DNA from: Cynocephalus volans
Lineage: Eukaryota; Chordata; Mammalia; Dermoptera; Cynocephalidae
DNA length: 64,000 nucleotides
Assembly: GCF_027409185.1 (NCBI RefSeq)
Contig: NC_084474.1
Location: forward strand, 28,644,382 to 28,708,381
Reading direction: 5' to 3'
How positions within the stretch are numbered: the first letter of the stretch is position 1; each line of letters opens with the position of its first letter. The position numbers and the translations under genes are program-made. Below, piece after piece: positions 47,175-59,830 of the stretch. The notes below the pieces were generated by a model. The model was given only the letters and a program-made list of their open reading frames with translations. It was not told where the DNA came from and did no database searches.

Positions 47175-49324
47175 GAACCAGGAAGAGCCAGGAAGTAGAT
47201 AAAGAGCTAGACTCCCAGGTGTTCAGTTTAGCTAATTTTCAGGCTTCTTGACCCTTGTGCGCCAGGTGTCATGACTATGTTGAAGTTGTTCATGTTGCCT
47301 CCAACTGGACTCAAAACTGCCTACAGAAAACATTGGTGGAACATATCACAGCCATGCTTTGAGGGGAGAAGGAGTTGGTAGCTAATTTTAAAGTCCCCAT
47401 TTAAATTTATCTTGTATAAGTTTGTTAACAAATCTGCAACTTGAAGATAGAGATATTTAACAAGCACCTATCAGCTCATTAATGCTATATTTGTAAGGAT
47501 AACAATGATAAGCATTTTTCCAATTATGTATTCGACTTACAAAACACATAATAATGTAGAAATCAAGTTGTTGATGTGATTATGCAAGTATGAATTGGGG
47601 ATTTTTAAAATGATATCAGATATTATTATCTTACAAGAAGATTTATTAGGGGAATTTGGGGAGGGGGCAGTTTTGACAGAAAAATGTGAGAGCACATAAC
47701 TTTCCATCTCTGGCTTTTGCTTTTCACAGGGGTGAATGGTTCATTTTGAAGAACTGGAATTTAGCTATCTGTTTTTGTTTTTCTTCGCTTTGTTTTTAAA
47801 GGCACATGCTCTTTATTTCTGAACATAAGGATAAGCACTTACCCCAATGCAGTGTTTCTGAAGTTTTAGCTAATGCAGGTCCTGCAGGTCCTGATAGGAA
47901 AGGTATGATTGTATTGTGAGATAACTCTGAAGAATTAGATTTCCAATGCTTGTTTTGAAGCTGATGTATTCATTGGAACCATGGGAAAAGGAATACAGGG
48001 AAGGGATGCAGCCAGGAAAGGGTGAGTTATTCTACCACTGTGGACAACTGGAGCCTAATTCCATGGGGAAACTCTGGGAAATGGTGCATACTTCTCAGAA
48101 TAATTCCTCTGTAGAGGCGAGGAAGCTTGCATATTTATGCACCAGCTCCTGTCATTATTGGTTGAAGGTTGCTAATTCCGTGGCACTTTTAATTCCATGG
48201 TTCTGGCAAGAGCCCTCCAGCACAGAAAGGCAGACACTGGCCATTGGAAGTCACCTGAAGCAACTGAATACTGGGCTTCAAGGACTGTGGGTGGGGCTCT
48301 GGCAGTATCTGGTACAATGGCAGGTGGAGTTACTGCAGGTGGTCCAAGAATCTGCACATGGAAGCCATGTTATAAAAAGCTGAGAACCACTAATAGGCTA
48401 TTAATCAATAAATCATAAATGGTCGGAGGATTGTCTAATGCAATTCTCATTTATAACAGAACTAAAATCCAGAGAATTTTAATGACTGGCTCAATGTCAC
48501 AGAAACACTTTTAACATAATGGTCTTGTGACTTAATGAATTATGATGAATGATTTGGATATCATTAATTGAAGGATGAGAAAAGGATGAAAAAAATTAAT
48601 ATGCAGGCTCACAGGTAAATGGCTCCAATGCTCCTAGCCTCCGCTTTCAGCATGGTTTCTCACAACCCACTCACCCTGTGTGGCATTCCTTTGTGAGTTC
48701 CAATACTTGAAGACCATTTTCTTTTAGAAACTTACTCTGCTCCACACTCCTCAAAACTTATTAGGAAATGTCTTTTAAATTTATTGATACTAAAGTATAC
48801 ATGACTAAATCCACTCTGTATTGAAGTATTTGCTCAATAATACAAAGTAAACTCTTAAGCTGCAGTTGAGAGAAAGTTAATTTTGAGTTGAGAGGGCTTG
48901 AATTTTAAGTATTCATATACATGAATCATTACATAATTTTAAAAACACTCTTGCTCTTGTAGCCATCATAGTGCTTTATGTAAGATTCACTTTAAACATT
49001 GGTGAACAGTGGTGGTCCTTAAAGGGGAACTCAGTGTTTGACAGTTATGAATCCAATGATTCACTGTGATATAATCACAACTAGAGTTTTATAATTTAGA
49101 AATGCATCCTTGTATTTTTCATGATATTGTGTCAAATACAAAGATCCTCCAGAAAAAGTTTTTTTAAGTTACAAATTAATAAAAATAGCAATTGTTCAGA
49201 AGAGTTCAGAACATATTCAAACTACAAATAATAAGAAAATTCAATATTTGACTTTTAACTACTCTAATGTTACCAAATCATGTTTTGTTTCTGACTAGAA
49301 TTAAATTGCATTTTCTTATGTAGT
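47175..49324. other. Unassigned, no gene seen
   Basis: Frames on both strands at 47946-48418 overlap without domain support. No repeat named. Confidence 0.45.
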
Positions 49325-49650
49325 TATCATTTTTTGAATTCTTACTATGTTCCAGATAAAAACGTTAGGGAATTTACATACTGTATTTCATTAACTTTAC
49401 AAAGACCTTGCATGATAGGTACTATTGTCCTTATTTTATGGAAATAAATGAATGTACATAATAAATTTATGTCATAAATTTCATGCATGGCACAGAGAGA
49501 CATTTGGTAAATATTTCTGAATTCAAAAATAGGTGAATGAAGACTTGCCCAAAGCCAAAAAGCTTCAGAGTAGCCTATGGAGCCAGGCAGAAGGCACCAC
49601 TGCCTCCAGGTCTGCAGCTGTCTGTGCATAAGGCAGTCAGTGGTTCTGAA
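49325..49650 (+). mobile_element. MIR SINE relic, interrupted
   Basis: 'gaattcttactatgttccag', 'gataggtactattgtcctta' then 'gacttgcccaaagccaaaaa' and 'actgcctccaggtctgc' follow MIR sense order. The piece between (about 49440-49530) is AT-rich and may be an L2-like tail. Confidence 0.65.
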
Positions 49651-49902
49651 GCCTTGGAGGTTAGAATCAGCTTGGCATGGAGGAAGATCGGCACAGTGGA
49701 AGCTGTGGACCTCTCCACAAGTGATTGCCACGGAGAGAACTCTCTTCTCCTTTCATCCCTAGCTTCATACAGCCCAGTTGCTGCCCTGGAGTAACTCCCT
49801 CCTGAGAAGTTAGTGTTTTCTCCAGGTCCACCCTGTTCAATTTTATCTTCTTACAATTCTTTCAAGGATCTCTGACTCTTCCTTACTGCTCAGGATTACA
49901 TA

Positions 49903-49983
49903 CGAAGGTACTTGAAAAGGTTCATGGAATGATTATATTATCTTTCAATTCTACCTTTCCATGAACTTTTTGAAGGACCCTTA
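49903..49983 (-). mobile_element. Mariner-type MITE, copy 3
   Basis: Left end 'cgaaggtacttgaaaaggtt', right end 'catgaactttttgaaggac', core 'tattatctttcaattc'. A ta precedes it at 49901-49902 and tata follows at 49982-49985. Same orientation as copy 1. Confidence 0.85.
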
Positions 49984-51439
49984 TATGATTAATTAGTTCA
50001 TTCATTTATCAAACATTTATTAAGAAGCTACTGTGTGCTGGGAAATTGGCTGGATGCTAGGGAAACAAAAAAGAAAAACAATTGAGTGAAATAGATATTG
50101 CATTAGAGCTACGCACAAGTAACCTAGAAAATGACTGACCAGATTTCTTGAATTTGTCCCAGGATTCCAAAGAGAAATACTTTTATGAAGAACATTTTAG
50201 TGGATCAGTGAACTAATTTCAAACACCAGTGATGATTGTATGGGAACATACCATTCAGATATTGGATTTTAAACCTTTATATCTGTTAATATAAGGACTG
50301 AGGGGTAAGAGAGCAGGCAAGAGGCACTTCCTGGGATCCATTTCACCTATGCCAGCCCAAGAAGTATCACTGAGCTCTTTCTTATCACCCATCTAAGAAG
50401 GATGCCAGATCAGACACATCCTGACATCACCCTAGCACAAAGCCTAGCAGGCAGGTGATTGAAATGCCAGCCTTTAGAAGACACCATTTTTAGTTAGCTT
50501 AACTCCCAGGGTGTGATTGCAACACAGCTCCTCCCACAGTGTTGTGGATAATAGCAGGTAGGTATTGTTTTTGGAAAGTTTGTGCATGCTCTCCAACATA
50601 GTCTCTAAATAAAAATAGTGAATCATAAACAGGAGATTCTTCTGATCTGAATTCTTTCCTAAATCAAAGACCTTTTTTGTCCCGAAGGGTTCTATTTGTT
50701 ATAGGCTAATATATCTGGGTTAGTTCATAAACTTTTGGGGAAAGCATTTTTGTGTTAGTGTTAGTGCTCAGTGTTAGTGCTAAAAGCTAGTCATGATGGT
50801 ATGAAATAGTTGAACTGTCCTTTAGAGTTTTTTTCAGGATCTCAGATAAAATGTTTTTGCAAAGAGCTTTTTTTTTCTTTTTTCCCCTTCAAGGCTCATG
50901 TTAAAATAAAGGTCAGGAAATTCAGTCGAGTAAACAAGTAGGCCACAACTTTCATCCAAAGGCACACACATCACAGGTGTCACTCAGTGCTTCTAGAGTT
51001 GGTTTAAACACATTGGTTATGGTTATATATAGCACTTGAAGTCCAAACATTCACTCCAACTCTGTCATCACTTACTTAGGTTGTCCCAGGAAATTCCTCC
51101 TGGACTATTTCTTTGCCAAGTTAAAAAGTAATGAATTCTAAACTATAACAGAAAAATCAACTCCATTTTAGAAAAGGATAAAAAGTTTTTTTCTCCCTTC
51201 CTTCTTTTCTTTCTTCCCCCAGAAAAGGAAGCTTCTAAAATTCAAATAAACTTGTAAATAAATACATTCAGTTACTGCAACAATGAAAGCAATACACTAG
51301 TTTATCTTGCTACATGAAATTTTTATAAAACAGTTGTATAAGAAACAATCTTATCTTTATTATTTTCATAATACTATGAAAAATAAAGACAAGAAATGGC
51401 AAATTAACATATTTACTGTGATTTTAAGTAAACCTTTCA
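49984..51439. other. Unassigned, no gene seen
   Basis: Contains a short triplication of 'tgttagtg' near 50753-50777. No exon recognised. Confidence 0.45.
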
Positions 51440-51920
51440 CTGAAAAATAATATACATGTAAAAAAAGTACACTCCTAAGTGTACAACTTTATGATTTTCC
51501 ACAAACTGAATACACCCATGTAACTGGCACTCATGTCAGGAAACTGATTATCACCAGAAGTCCTTCTCTTGTTCTCTGCTCCCTGATACCATTTCCTCCT
51601 TCTAACAGTAACCACTACCCTAACTTCTAACACCATACACTTATTTTGCCAGCTTTTTTTTTTTTTTTGGTAGCTTATATAAATGAAGTTACACAGTCTG
51701 GATTCTTCTGTTTCTGAATAATGAATCATGCTGGTGGGAACATGGTCGTACACATCTTTTGGTGAGCACATGTATGCATTTCTTTGGGGTGTACACCGAA
51801 CAGTGGAACTGGTGGGTAGTAGAGTATGCATACGTTCAGCTATGGTAGATCATGCCAAATTGTTTACAAAGTGACTGTACAAGCTTTCTTTTGATGCTTG
51901 CTCAAACTAAACTGTAATGC
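51440..51920 (-). mobile_element. L1ME/L1MC-type 3'-region fragment
   Basis: Antisense L1 3' UTR and ORF2 end: 'gtaaccactaccctaacttc', 'tatataaatgaagttacac', 'gcatttctttggggtgtac', 'cagtggaactggtgggtag', 'gccaaattgtttacaaagt'. Contains a T-run at about 51654-51668. Decayed. Confidence 0.65.
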
Positions 51921-52519
51921 TTTTCCCAATCTCATTTGTCATTAGAGATTTCCTTAAACCAAAATGGTTATCTGAAAAACACTGTTTTGTATATGTTAAA
52001 AGATGAAGCGCTACTATTGTTATTTTTGCTGAAACTTTTTTGTGATCTAAATCATAGATAGCAAAAAATATGTTCATAATGGTAGTAACTATTTCACCTA
52101 AATGTCAGACTGTAAGTTTTGCAATGCAAGATGAATCACCATGAGACTAGAATGTAGTCCACTTGGAAATACAGTATATATTCTAACCCTACATAACCAA
52201 ACTTTCTATGTTATAAAAAGATACTAGATTGTTTTCTGGGAAAGTCAGGTAAAAATTTATTACTAAGTATTTTCCCAGAGTTATTTGAAAGCAACTGAAA
52301 CCAACTCTGGTTAAGGTAGCCAGAAAGAAATTAGATAAAAGAATATTTGGTAACTCTCTGAATCTCTTGGGGGACCAGAGAACCAAGTTTGGAGACATCT
52401 CAGTCATGCAAGATGCATGAAAACATGTTTTGAACTGATCCTCTATAGACCAGTTGCCACTGTCATGGGGTACAGATCCCACAGCTGGCCCTGAGTAGTC
52501 AGTCTCCAACATGGCCCAG
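51921..52519. other. Unassigned, no gene seen
   Basis: No repeat or exon recognised. Confidence 0.4.
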
Positions 52520-53017
52520 TGTGTCTCCTATCCTTGTTTTCACGCTTTTGTGCTGTCTCCTTCCACACTGAGTCAGGGCTGCTCTATGTGACTAGTAGAA
52601 TTTGGTGCAAATGATAGTGTGTGGCTTATGAAGCTAGGTTATAAAGGATGCTGGAGCTTCTGCCTGGTCTCTTAGATTGTACATTCTGTGGGAAGGAAGC
52701 CAGCTGCCATGCCCTGAAGACATGTGAGGGGCCCTGTGGAATGGAACTTCGCCCTCCTTCTAAAAACCAGCACCAACTTGACACTTGAGTGAGCCACTCT
52801 GGATGCCAGTCCTCTGTCTTCAGTCACACCTGCAGGTGACTGCAGCCCCAGCTAATATCTTGACTGCAAACACTTGAGAAACTCTGAGTCACAGACACTC
52901 AGCCATATTGCTCTGTATTCTTGACCCACAGAAACTGAGGAAAAGAAATGTTTATTCTTGTTTTAAGCCGTTAAGTTTAGGGGTAATTTGTTACACAGCA
53001 ATAGATAGCTAATACAA
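52520..53017 (+). mobile_element. MLT1-type MaLR LTR, sense, near complete
   Basis: Characteristic order: 'ggttataaaggatgctggag', 'aaggaagccagctgccatg', 'ccagcaccaacttgac', 'gagtgagccactctgga', 'gactgcagccccagctaat', 'cttgacccacagaaactgag', 'tttaagccgttaagttta', 'gcaatagatagctaatac'. The related antisense piece at 15690-15990 is another member. Confidence 0.85.
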
Positions 53018-53760
53018 TCACCAATTGTGGGAGACAGCAGTTCCCACCACTGCCTTTGGCAACTAGATGTTTCTGCAAGCAGCCTCACCAAAATGGAGTC
53101 TGCATAATCCCCACTTCTTCAATTCATTGCTTCTGATTCAAAGTCTGGGATCTTTGCATTTGACTGACACTGATTGGGTTCATGTGCACATATTTTAGGT
53201 GCAAAGAAGGTGCAGAAATGCAAGTTAAGTGCCCTTTTCAGTTTCTAGAATAAGAGGTGAGCTCTGCCTCCTAAGGCTGGAAATTCCCCAAACCTAGGAA
53301 GACGGTTGAGATACTGGGCAGCCAAGAAGGATGCCAAGTGTTCACTACACCAGCACTCCTTAAAGTGAGAACCATGGACAGGTGCTGTCAGTGAGTTTTC
53401 TGTTGTTGGTCCATGATAGGATAAACGCAGTGAGAATAAGCATTCAGAAACTTTTATAGTCATTTCACATTGCCGCATTTTTACTGTATTTGGCAAAAAT
53501 TCTGATCCACGATAAACTGGCAATAGAACAAAAAACCGTTCTTAGCCACAGATAGTTTGAGAAGCAGAGCACTATACCAAGTCTATAACAACAGTACTTA
53601 TTTGAAAATACTTTGCCTCTCAACTCTGCCTCAAGAGCTTCAGGAGAGAGTTGCTTTCTTGTGTGATTGACATTACTGAGTGGTGATTTTCTTTGCGTTC
53701 CTTTAGTTACCCAAAGATACTGACACCGTTTATACATAAAATTATTGCATTAAAAACCAG
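53018..53760. other. Unassigned, no gene seen
   Basis: Mixed-composition DNA between an LTR and the composite retroposon. No exon recognised. Confidence 0.45.
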
Positions 53761-53766
53761 ATTATG

Positions 53767-54427
53767 AGGCAGGGGCCAAGGGGTCTTCCCTACCGCTCCC
53801 AACTTGCAACCAGACAAGCAACAGAACACAACCAGAGTCCTGAGGCAGAGGCCGAGGGCTGCCTCCCAACCTCTGCCTGCAACCAGGCAAGGAGCATGCC
53901 CAAAACACCACTTTCACATGGGTGACCCACCACAGCCACTGCCATAGCCACGGCTGCTGCTAAAAACGGCTCAATACCACAGCAGTAGCCACAGCCTCCA
54001 AGCAAGTGGCCTGCCAGATACTTGACTGCATTGACAAAAGGAGAGTCACCAGCAGACACCAGAAAAAGAAAAGGACATCTCTTTCCACAAAGCCCACTCC
54101 AGAGTAATAGAAGAAGCATCTTCTCTATGGTAATAGTGGGGGACCTGAACACCCCTCTCTCAGCACAAATAGATCATCTAGGCAACAAATCAACAGAAAA
54201 ATCATCAATCTTTCAGAAGGAGAGAACAAATCTATGGTTATTAGCGGGGGGCGAAGGAGAAGGGGATGGGGAGAGATTGGATAAGGGTCATAAAAAATAA
54301 TTATGATTTATAATAATGAATATGCTAATAATATTGATTTGATCGATGTATGTTGCACTGTTGATGGTAGTCAACATTGTACCCCCAAAATATGTATAAT
54401 CAATTATGCTTCAATAAAAATACATTT
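53767..54427 (+). mobile_element. Composite L1-derived non-autonomous retroposon
   Basis: Three parts in one orientation. (1) About 53767-54120, a GC-richer leader rich in 'gccac'/'cagcc' triplet-like motifs, ending in 'gagtcaccagcagacacc'; I cannot name it, and an L1 5' UTR is possible. (2) About 54125-54220, a short piece of L1 ORF2 endonuclease (frame reads VIVGDLNTPLSA, cf. the GDFNTPLS block). (3) About 54222-54427, an L1-type 3' UTR ('ggggatggggagagattgg', 'gtacccccaaaatatgtata', 'cttcaataaaaata'). Flanks aaaaccagattat and aaaatcgggttat agree at 10 of 13 bases, a worn TSD. A 92-codon frame from 54022 runs across the first junction. No complete L1 protein is encoded. Confidence 0.6.
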
Positions 54428-54474
54428 TTAAAATCGGGTTATTTTGGCCCCTGAACATAATGAGAATATGAATA

Positions 54475-54680
54475 ATAATTCTCTAATCATCACAACAAAT
54501 CTATGAGGTAAATATTATGGTGCCTACCTTACCATTAAGACAACTGAAACAAAGAGAAGTGAAAGGACTTGCTCAGTCACGTGGCTCTCACATGGTGGAA
54601 CAATCCTTTCAACCCAGGCAGCCTGGGTCTGTGTAGAGCTGTACTCTTGGCCACTCTACCATACTGTCTTTCTAAAATAA
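54475..54680 (+). mobile_element. MIR SINE relic
   Basis: 'ctatgaggtaaatattatgg', 'agacaactgaaacaaagaga', 'aaaggacttgctcagtcacg', 'ttggccactctaccatactg' in MIR sense order. Confidence 0.85.
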
Positions 54681-55894
54681 TAAGAAAAAGACTGATATGG
54701 ATCCAAAGTATTATCTGGATATGGACTTTGTTTCCTCTTTGAATAGTGGCCTTTGCAAAGATCTCTAAGGAATTTTAGGAAAATTCTATTTTTCTTAATT
54801 GTCAATTACTGTATTTTACAAAGGATCTGATGGCCGCCTTCTACAGCATTATAATGCCTCTGAAACAGAATAAGTGATTACCTTCCAGAATGATGGTTTT
54901 AAAATAAATACCTTTGTGTTTTCAGATCATTTAGGATTACATTTTTTATTTTATTTTATTTTTTTATTAATTTGAGTATCTCAGGACTAATATCTACAAA
55001 TCCTTCAGAATTTTAATCTCTGACGTATTGTTCATGTTAGGTTGATTGCAGCATTACACATCAATCTTATTAAAGGTACATATACACATTTTTATCTATT
55101 TTGATCCTTCAACAAGCTTGGTCTATTTAGCAGAAAGCTGATGTCCAGAGCCAAAGGACCAATGCTTAGTCATGAAGCATCTGTCCCTGACCTCAGAGCA
55201 AATCAGAGCAAGTCTGCCCTCCTAGTTGGAAGCTTTTCCACACCCTGTGACAATTCACATCCACTCCTGACTGACTGAGCACTATCTGGAGATTTCAAGC
55301 CTATGAATTCCCTGCCCACTTCTAAGAAGTTGAGAATGGCTGAAAGTCATTTCTTAGTAGGATTGATTTGCAGCCAGGATCAACCAGCCTTTGGCCTCAT
55401 TTTTGTGTAGTTTGGATGATTCTATCATCACATCTGCCTCTCTATATAAAACGTTTCCTGTTTGAGTTTTCTTTTTCAAGTGAATGGATTTATTATCCTG
55501 GAGGAAGATTTTGCCTAGCTGTTCTGAGAAAGGCAGGATGAATGAAAGGTTATAAATCAAATGCATTTATTTATCCCCTGTCAGCTGAGAATTGGTTTAT
55601 GTGTATCATTTTATGGAAAGCAGGGGAACAATGACACATATTGAATCTATTGAATCAGGTGTAACAGCACTGAGCATGTCTAAGAAAATAGATTTGCACA
55701 TATATGGAAAGAGAGAGAGTTAGTGCCCGTGGCCACTTCTTATCTCACTAGGGAAGTCAAGAGGTGTGGACCTAACTTCCACGCCAGTAAGTGGAGTATA
55801 ACAGGGAGAGAATAACGTTGGGTGAAGTCGACTAAGAAGCCTTCATGGACATGGGAAAACTGAAATCTCAGGTAGGATATGAATAACAAATTTT
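54681..55894. other. Unassigned, no gene seen
   Basis: A ttttattttatttt run lies near 54945. The rest is non-repetitive by eye. Confidence 0.45.
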
Positions 55895-56095
55895 TTTTAA
55901 TGCTTATTGAACATAAATTTATAAACACTGTCTCATATAGTCTTTGCAACAGCCATTTGAAATAGGCACTACTGTACTTTATTTTCTGTTTTACAAATCT
56001 GGAAAGTTAATTGCCCACATCGCATAACTAGTAAAAGGTAACTGGAATCCAAAGCCAGACTCCAAAGCACATGCTCTTAACTGAGCACATCTCTC
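55895..56095 (+). mobile_element. MIR SINE relic
   Basis: 'aatgcttattgaacataaat', 'ttgcaacagccatttgaaat', 'ggcactactgtactttattt', 'acataactagt'-like and 'catgctcttaactgagca' in MIR sense order. Confidence 0.8.
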
Positions 56096-56483
56096 TGCTT
56101 GTTTGGGCTGAGCAGAGGAGAGGTACTGACTCTCCAGGGTTGGGATAGAATACAAAACAATCTAAACAAAGGTTGGGATGAGAATAAAAATATATTCCGG
56201 GGTCAGTGCCACTGGCCTGCATAGAGTAAAGTGAATGGTTTTGGGGGGAAGTTGGAGTTGATAAGATTGGAGAATTGATATGGTTAAAAATGTTATAGGA
56301 ATTAAAGATTTCTACATTAATGGATTCTGAGCAGGGAAATAATATGGAAAAACTATTTTCTTAAGAATGTAAACTCAGTAGTCATGTGTAGATGGACAGA
56401 AGAGGGAAGGACTGGAGGCTGCGAAATGATTAAGATGCTGTAGAAGTCCAGCAACAAGACCATGAAGACCTGGACTAGCATAG

Positions 56484-56953
56484 CAGTGCTCACAGTTTTG
56501 CTCTTGGGTCTGTGCATACTCTTAAAATAACTGAAGACCCCAATGTGCTTTTGTTTATGTGGACTATATTTGCCAATGTTTAATGGATTTGATATTAAAA
56601 CTGACAAATTTAATAAATATTTTTTAATTATTAAAAAATAAAAATAAACATGTTAATAAAAGCAATTTTCATGAAAAAATGTTTTAAAAAATATAGTGAG
56701 AAAAATGACATTTTTGTATATTTTGGCAGATTTCTTTAATGTCTGACAGTACAATATAGCTGACTTATACATTCGATTGTCATATATTCAGTCTTTTGTA
56801 AAGCAACTCAACATATAGACTCTGGAAAATTACACTGTATACTTGTAAAAGAAGAGTGAAAAAGGCAAATCATACCTCTGAAGGATTACATTAACACTCT
56901 GAAAGATTCTCGGGGATTCCCACAGGTCCCTGGACACAGTTTTAGAACCGCTG
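56484..56953. mobile_element. hAT-type DNA transposon relic (~470 bp)
   Basis: Begins 'cagtgctcacagttttgctc' and ends 'cacagttttagaaccgctg', worn inverted ends of the CAGNGGTTCTCAA class. The interior is AT-rich, ending in 'gattctcggggattcccaca'. A target duplication is not clear. The family is not named with confidence. Confidence 0.6.
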
Positions 56954-57954
56954 GGCTAGAGTGTGGCCAAGAAGATGTAGAAACACAGAAAACACAGAGA
57001 AACAAAACAGCAGCATCTGGACACCGATTGGGTTTACAAGGGGCTGCAAAGGAAAGACTCGTACATGATTCAGTACATCAAACCTGGATGACCTGGGAAA
57101 ACTGCGATGCCTCTTGCAGAATGGGGAAACCCATGGAGGAAGGCAGTTTGGTGAGGAAGTTGGTAATTTCTGTTTTTGGTGATTTGAATGTGAACAGCAG
57201 AAAGTTATCTAAGTAAACAGAATTAGGTCACCAAAGCTGATAGAATCTTTTGTTACTAATGAAAGCAAACTTGAAGTTTAACAATAAAATAGGAACATGT
57301 ACTATAATTTCTATTTAATTCATCACAAATTATTTTTGTATTTTTTTAAGGAGTACAACACTAGATGAATTCAACTGTATTTGAAAGATTTTATTTCTTG
57401 AGGAGTGAATATATGGGCATTTATCATATTATTCCTTATGTATTTTTTTGTGTCCGGAATAATTTATAATGCATTAAAAAGGTTAAAGTTCACACACTAA
57501 CCTACACATATCTCTCACACACACTCACAAAATACATTTGTATTTCTTATATTAGACGCCATCTTATTTCCAGATGCTAGTGCTAGCGATGCCCCATTTG
57601 GGGAAAAAATAAGCAGATAAAGAAGAAACCTAAACTAAACCCAAAATCTTGCATCTTTTCTTAAGATATCGAAATGCAGACTATAGGGAAAGGACTTATC
57701 TGCAACACTGGAAAAATATAAGGAAAGTGTAAGCCAAATAGGAAAACACACCAATATTCACGAGATACCAAAGACCTGTATTTTATTACATGAAGAAGTT
57801 CCCAGAGGAGTTTGCAGCACTTAATGGCAGAGATGAAAGGGGAGAGACAGAATTACTCTCCATGTGGTAAGTTTCCAGTAGCACCAGAGGCATCAGAAGA
57901 ACAAAGTATTAGAGGGTGCATCCGGGACGAAGTGGCTGTCTAGAGAGGTGAGGC
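56954..57954. other. Unassigned, no gene seen
   Basis: No exon or repeat recognised. Confidence 0.45.
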
Positions 57955-58150
57955 TCTGGATTTGGAGCAGATCTCAGTGGGAGCCCTGACTCAGGCACTC
58001 CTAGCTTTGAGACTTGGAGAAAGTTATTAGCTGCATACGCTTATGTTTGAAAATATTTTTACTGATAAAAGTACAGTTCTAGTAGCTGCTTCCCAGGATT
58101 GCAGTGAGGGTTCATGCAGGGTAAGACCTGGTGAATATCAGCTCCTCTTA
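57955..58150 (-). mobile_element. MIR SINE relic
   Basis: Antisense order: 'ctctggatttggagcagatc', 'cactcctagctttgagactt', 'ggagaaagttattagctgc', 'ccaggattgcagtgagggtt'. Confidence 0.72.
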
Positions 58151-59639
58151 CTTACTGTATAGCACTGATCAGTAAACCTCCATCTGCCCTCCACCCCCAC
58201 CCACCACAATAGCCACGCTCCTCTCCTGGATGACTTTAAAAGGCTGTTGCCGGCCTAAACTTATCATATTCTAACTGCTTTGATCACAGTCTTGGCCACT
58301 GAATCGTGTAATTGTCCTGCATCTTAGGCCTCTGAAAACCTTGGCCCCAGTTTCCACCAGGCTTCATCCATCCTGGAGCATTTCTGGAGCACACAGATGC
58401 TTCTTTTCTATTCATGTCACAGGCTTTTCATTTTCTAATTCTTCTTTAGCTCTATAACTATTGCCAATCTACCATATTACATATTTTTATTTGCTTTATA
58501 ATTCATTCCAGATTGGGTCCATAGCCATTTTAGCCAACTAATAAATGAAGAAGGAAACAATGTATATGTTGTTTCATTTTTTACACAGGAAAGTAAATAT
58601 GGTAATAAAAACTGCTAACTTCTTTAAAAGAGAATGTTCGAAGGGGATGTGTATGAGGGTAGCATGAGAGGGGGTGATCATTAGAATATCTTAAGTCTAA
58701 CAAATTCATGGACAGAGGAGGCTGTCATTGACCTTCAAAGTCTACTTGCTGCTACTCAGTGAATATACTCCGACCTGGGGCTCTGAACTGGAGGTAAGTC
58801 AGACGCTCCTGAAGCCAGGTGCCTTCTTTGAATGAATGAACGAGATAAGCAAAAATGCATATCTAAAGTCTGCTTAGTCAAAGTTAATGTCATACAAAAA
58901 ATGATATAAATTGCACTGTGTAGATAACTTAGCCACAAATGAAACCAAATTTTCTTGACTAACAGAAATTCCATTTTTGGTGCCTTTTTTACTCAGTAAT
59001 ATAATTCATAAAAAGTAGGGATAAAAGTTATCTTAGTGTCAAGTAGAACATCTTTCTGCTCATAATTGTTTCATGAATATATGTTTTCTATAAACTTTCA
59101 TAGCTCTCTTGGTTGGTTTTTTTTTTTCCCACGGTTTTTTCATGACTGTTGCAAACAAATGAAAGACTCACATATACTATCCTCCCTTTAGTACTTAATT
59201 ACTAGAAATTTAAGGACCTAGCAGGGACTGTAGCTACTCTGAGTTTCAATTATTTTTCTGCTTATCTTCCAGGCTAAAAACTTGGAGCTCTGGGCTGAGT
59301 GCATGCCAATTTTTAGCAATGGGAAGCATCAGGAGAATCTTGTTTCCCACATAACCGTGAGGAACAGGAGAACCGGGTCACCCATGAGCTTCAGCTGTGC
59401 TCCTGGAAGGGCTCGGGAGATTAGCAGGAGTATTTACATTAGTGGGAAGAATTGGTTTTGATCAAAAGACTGTGTAATAAAAGCAGAAAACTGGGCTGGA
59501 ACAGAAGGGGTGGTAGGAAAGACTTCCTAATTGTAGAGTGCCTGTGTGAAATAATAATATATGCTCTTTTTGGTGAATCTGAGCATTTAATGTTGTGGTT
59601 TTGTACCAAGACATCAAATCATATGTCTCATATAGAATC
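58151..59639. other. Unassigned, no gene seen
   Basis: No exon or repeat recognised beyond a T-run near 59120. Confidence 0.45.
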
Positions 59640-59830
59640 ATAGATTTTTGAAGTTTGAATCTAAAGCTCCGCTCAAATTAATTTCTTTAAAGCTGGAGAG
59701 ACTGGGACCCAGAGAGGTTAAAGGACTTATCTGAAGTCACACAGCTAGTTGTGGCAATGCTGGGAACAGAACCCATTTCCTATTCCCAGTCAGTGCACTT
59801 CCGTCTCCCCAACACCTGCTTCCTCTATTC
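59640..59830 (+). mobile_element. MIR/CORE-SINE-like relic
   Basis: 'gactgggacccagagaggtt', 'aaaggacttatctgaagtca' and 'cacagctagttgtggcaatg' are the typical ancient-SINE core. Confidence 0.7.

Noticed and set aside
47946..48383. 145-codon plus-strand frame
   Set aside because: No recognisable motif, with overlapping frames on the other strand. No splice, promoter or homology support by eye.
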